Part shown: piece by piece, positions 49,820 through 49,861 of the stretch
How the letters are laid out: each line of letters begins with the position of its first letter
How positions within the stretch are numbered: the stretch's first letter is position 1
NCBI RefSeq assembly: GCF_009720385.1
Contig: NZ_ML769311.1
Span: forward strand, 101,178 to 151,038
Length of the DNA stretch: 49,861 bases
Direction: 5' to 3'
Origin: Catellatospora vulcania
GTDB lineage: Bacteria > Actinomycetota > Actinomycetes > Mycobacteriales > Micromonosporaceae
Notes under the pieces: model-generated
Databases searched by the model: none
What the model was told of the DNA's origin: nothing
The model's input: the letters and a program-made list of their open reading frames with translations, nothing else
Position numbers and translations under genes: made by a program

Positions 49820-49861
49820 ACTCTTAAAGAGTCGCGCCATCAGGACGCCCCTGATGGCGCG
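49820..49861. terminator. Hairpin at the right edge of the window
   Basis: CGCGCCATCAGG (49833-49844) pairs exactly with 49850-49861 over the 5-nt loop ACGCC, preceded by the near-palindrome ACTCTTAAAGAGT (49820-49832). Read on the minus strand, the GC stem is followed by ACTCTTTAAGAG, so it probably ends a gene lying to the right. It may extend beyond the window. Confidence 0.6.

Overview
The window looks like chromosomal DNA from a filamentous actinomycete, probably of the Micromonosporaceae. This rests on GC content above 70 percent with strong third-position GC bias, an actinobacterial CtaF, a SigE-family sigma factor, secreted actinomycete-type hydrolases, and many GTG or leaderless starts. 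I see no rRNA, tRNA, CRISPR array, integrase, transposase or phage gene. I recognise 52 coding regions, about half per strand, most with a confident family assignment.

Layout. 1-3.5 kb: distal half of a sugar ABC-transport operon (two permeases and a GH63/GH37-like glycosidase; the binding protein would lie to the left). 3.6-6.6 kb: MazG-like protein, DUF2071 protein behind a twin-operator promoter, an unlisted 17-residue peptide gene built of four xALE units, and a secreted SGNH hydrolase. 6.7-12.2 kb: divergent pirin/MarR pair, GT87 glycosyltransferase, acyltransferase, Nei-type DNA glycosylase and DUF1697. 12.2-14.8 kb: family 2B encapsulin shell gene followed by its polyprenyl-transferase cargo. 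15-17.9 kb: SigE-family sigma factor with a membrane-anchored BNR-repeat partner, then a degenerate SDR overlapping a STAS-like protein. 18-22 kb: a DyP peroxidase whose 3' end runs into the remnant of a family 1 encapsulin gene, divergent from a GH3-FN3-FN3-CBM2 enzyme behind a CebR-type operator. 22-30.5 kb: small housekeeping and stress genes, a lone ctaF and a WS/DGAT acyltransferase. 30.5-39.6 kb: a 1387-residue secreted subtilase, DoxX, RNase HI, a glycolipid-binding-like protein, a second SGNH hydrolase and DUF402. 39.6-49.8 kb: lipoprotein, APC permease, GlxA-type regulator, a lipoprotein hydrolase, two envelope proteins, a GH18 chitinase, a sirtuin and alditol oxidase.

Themes. (1) Two encapsulin lineages lie 4 kb apart, one apparently intact with a terpenoid-precursor enzyme and one reduced to a C-terminal scrap fused to the end of a DyP gene. 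(2) A family of about 55-bp elements built from GGAAGGGCACCTTC occurs six times, always in intergenic or gene-end positions. (3) Long perfect hairpins separate convergent genes, and in one case their arms begin at both stop codons. (4) At least ten genes have a TANNNT hexamer 6-8 nt before the start codon and no Shine-Dalgarno, indicating leaderless transcripts. (5) The secreted GH3, GH18, SGNH and S8 enzymes suggest a soil polymer-degrading life style.

Family names come from recalled motifs; no database search was possible.
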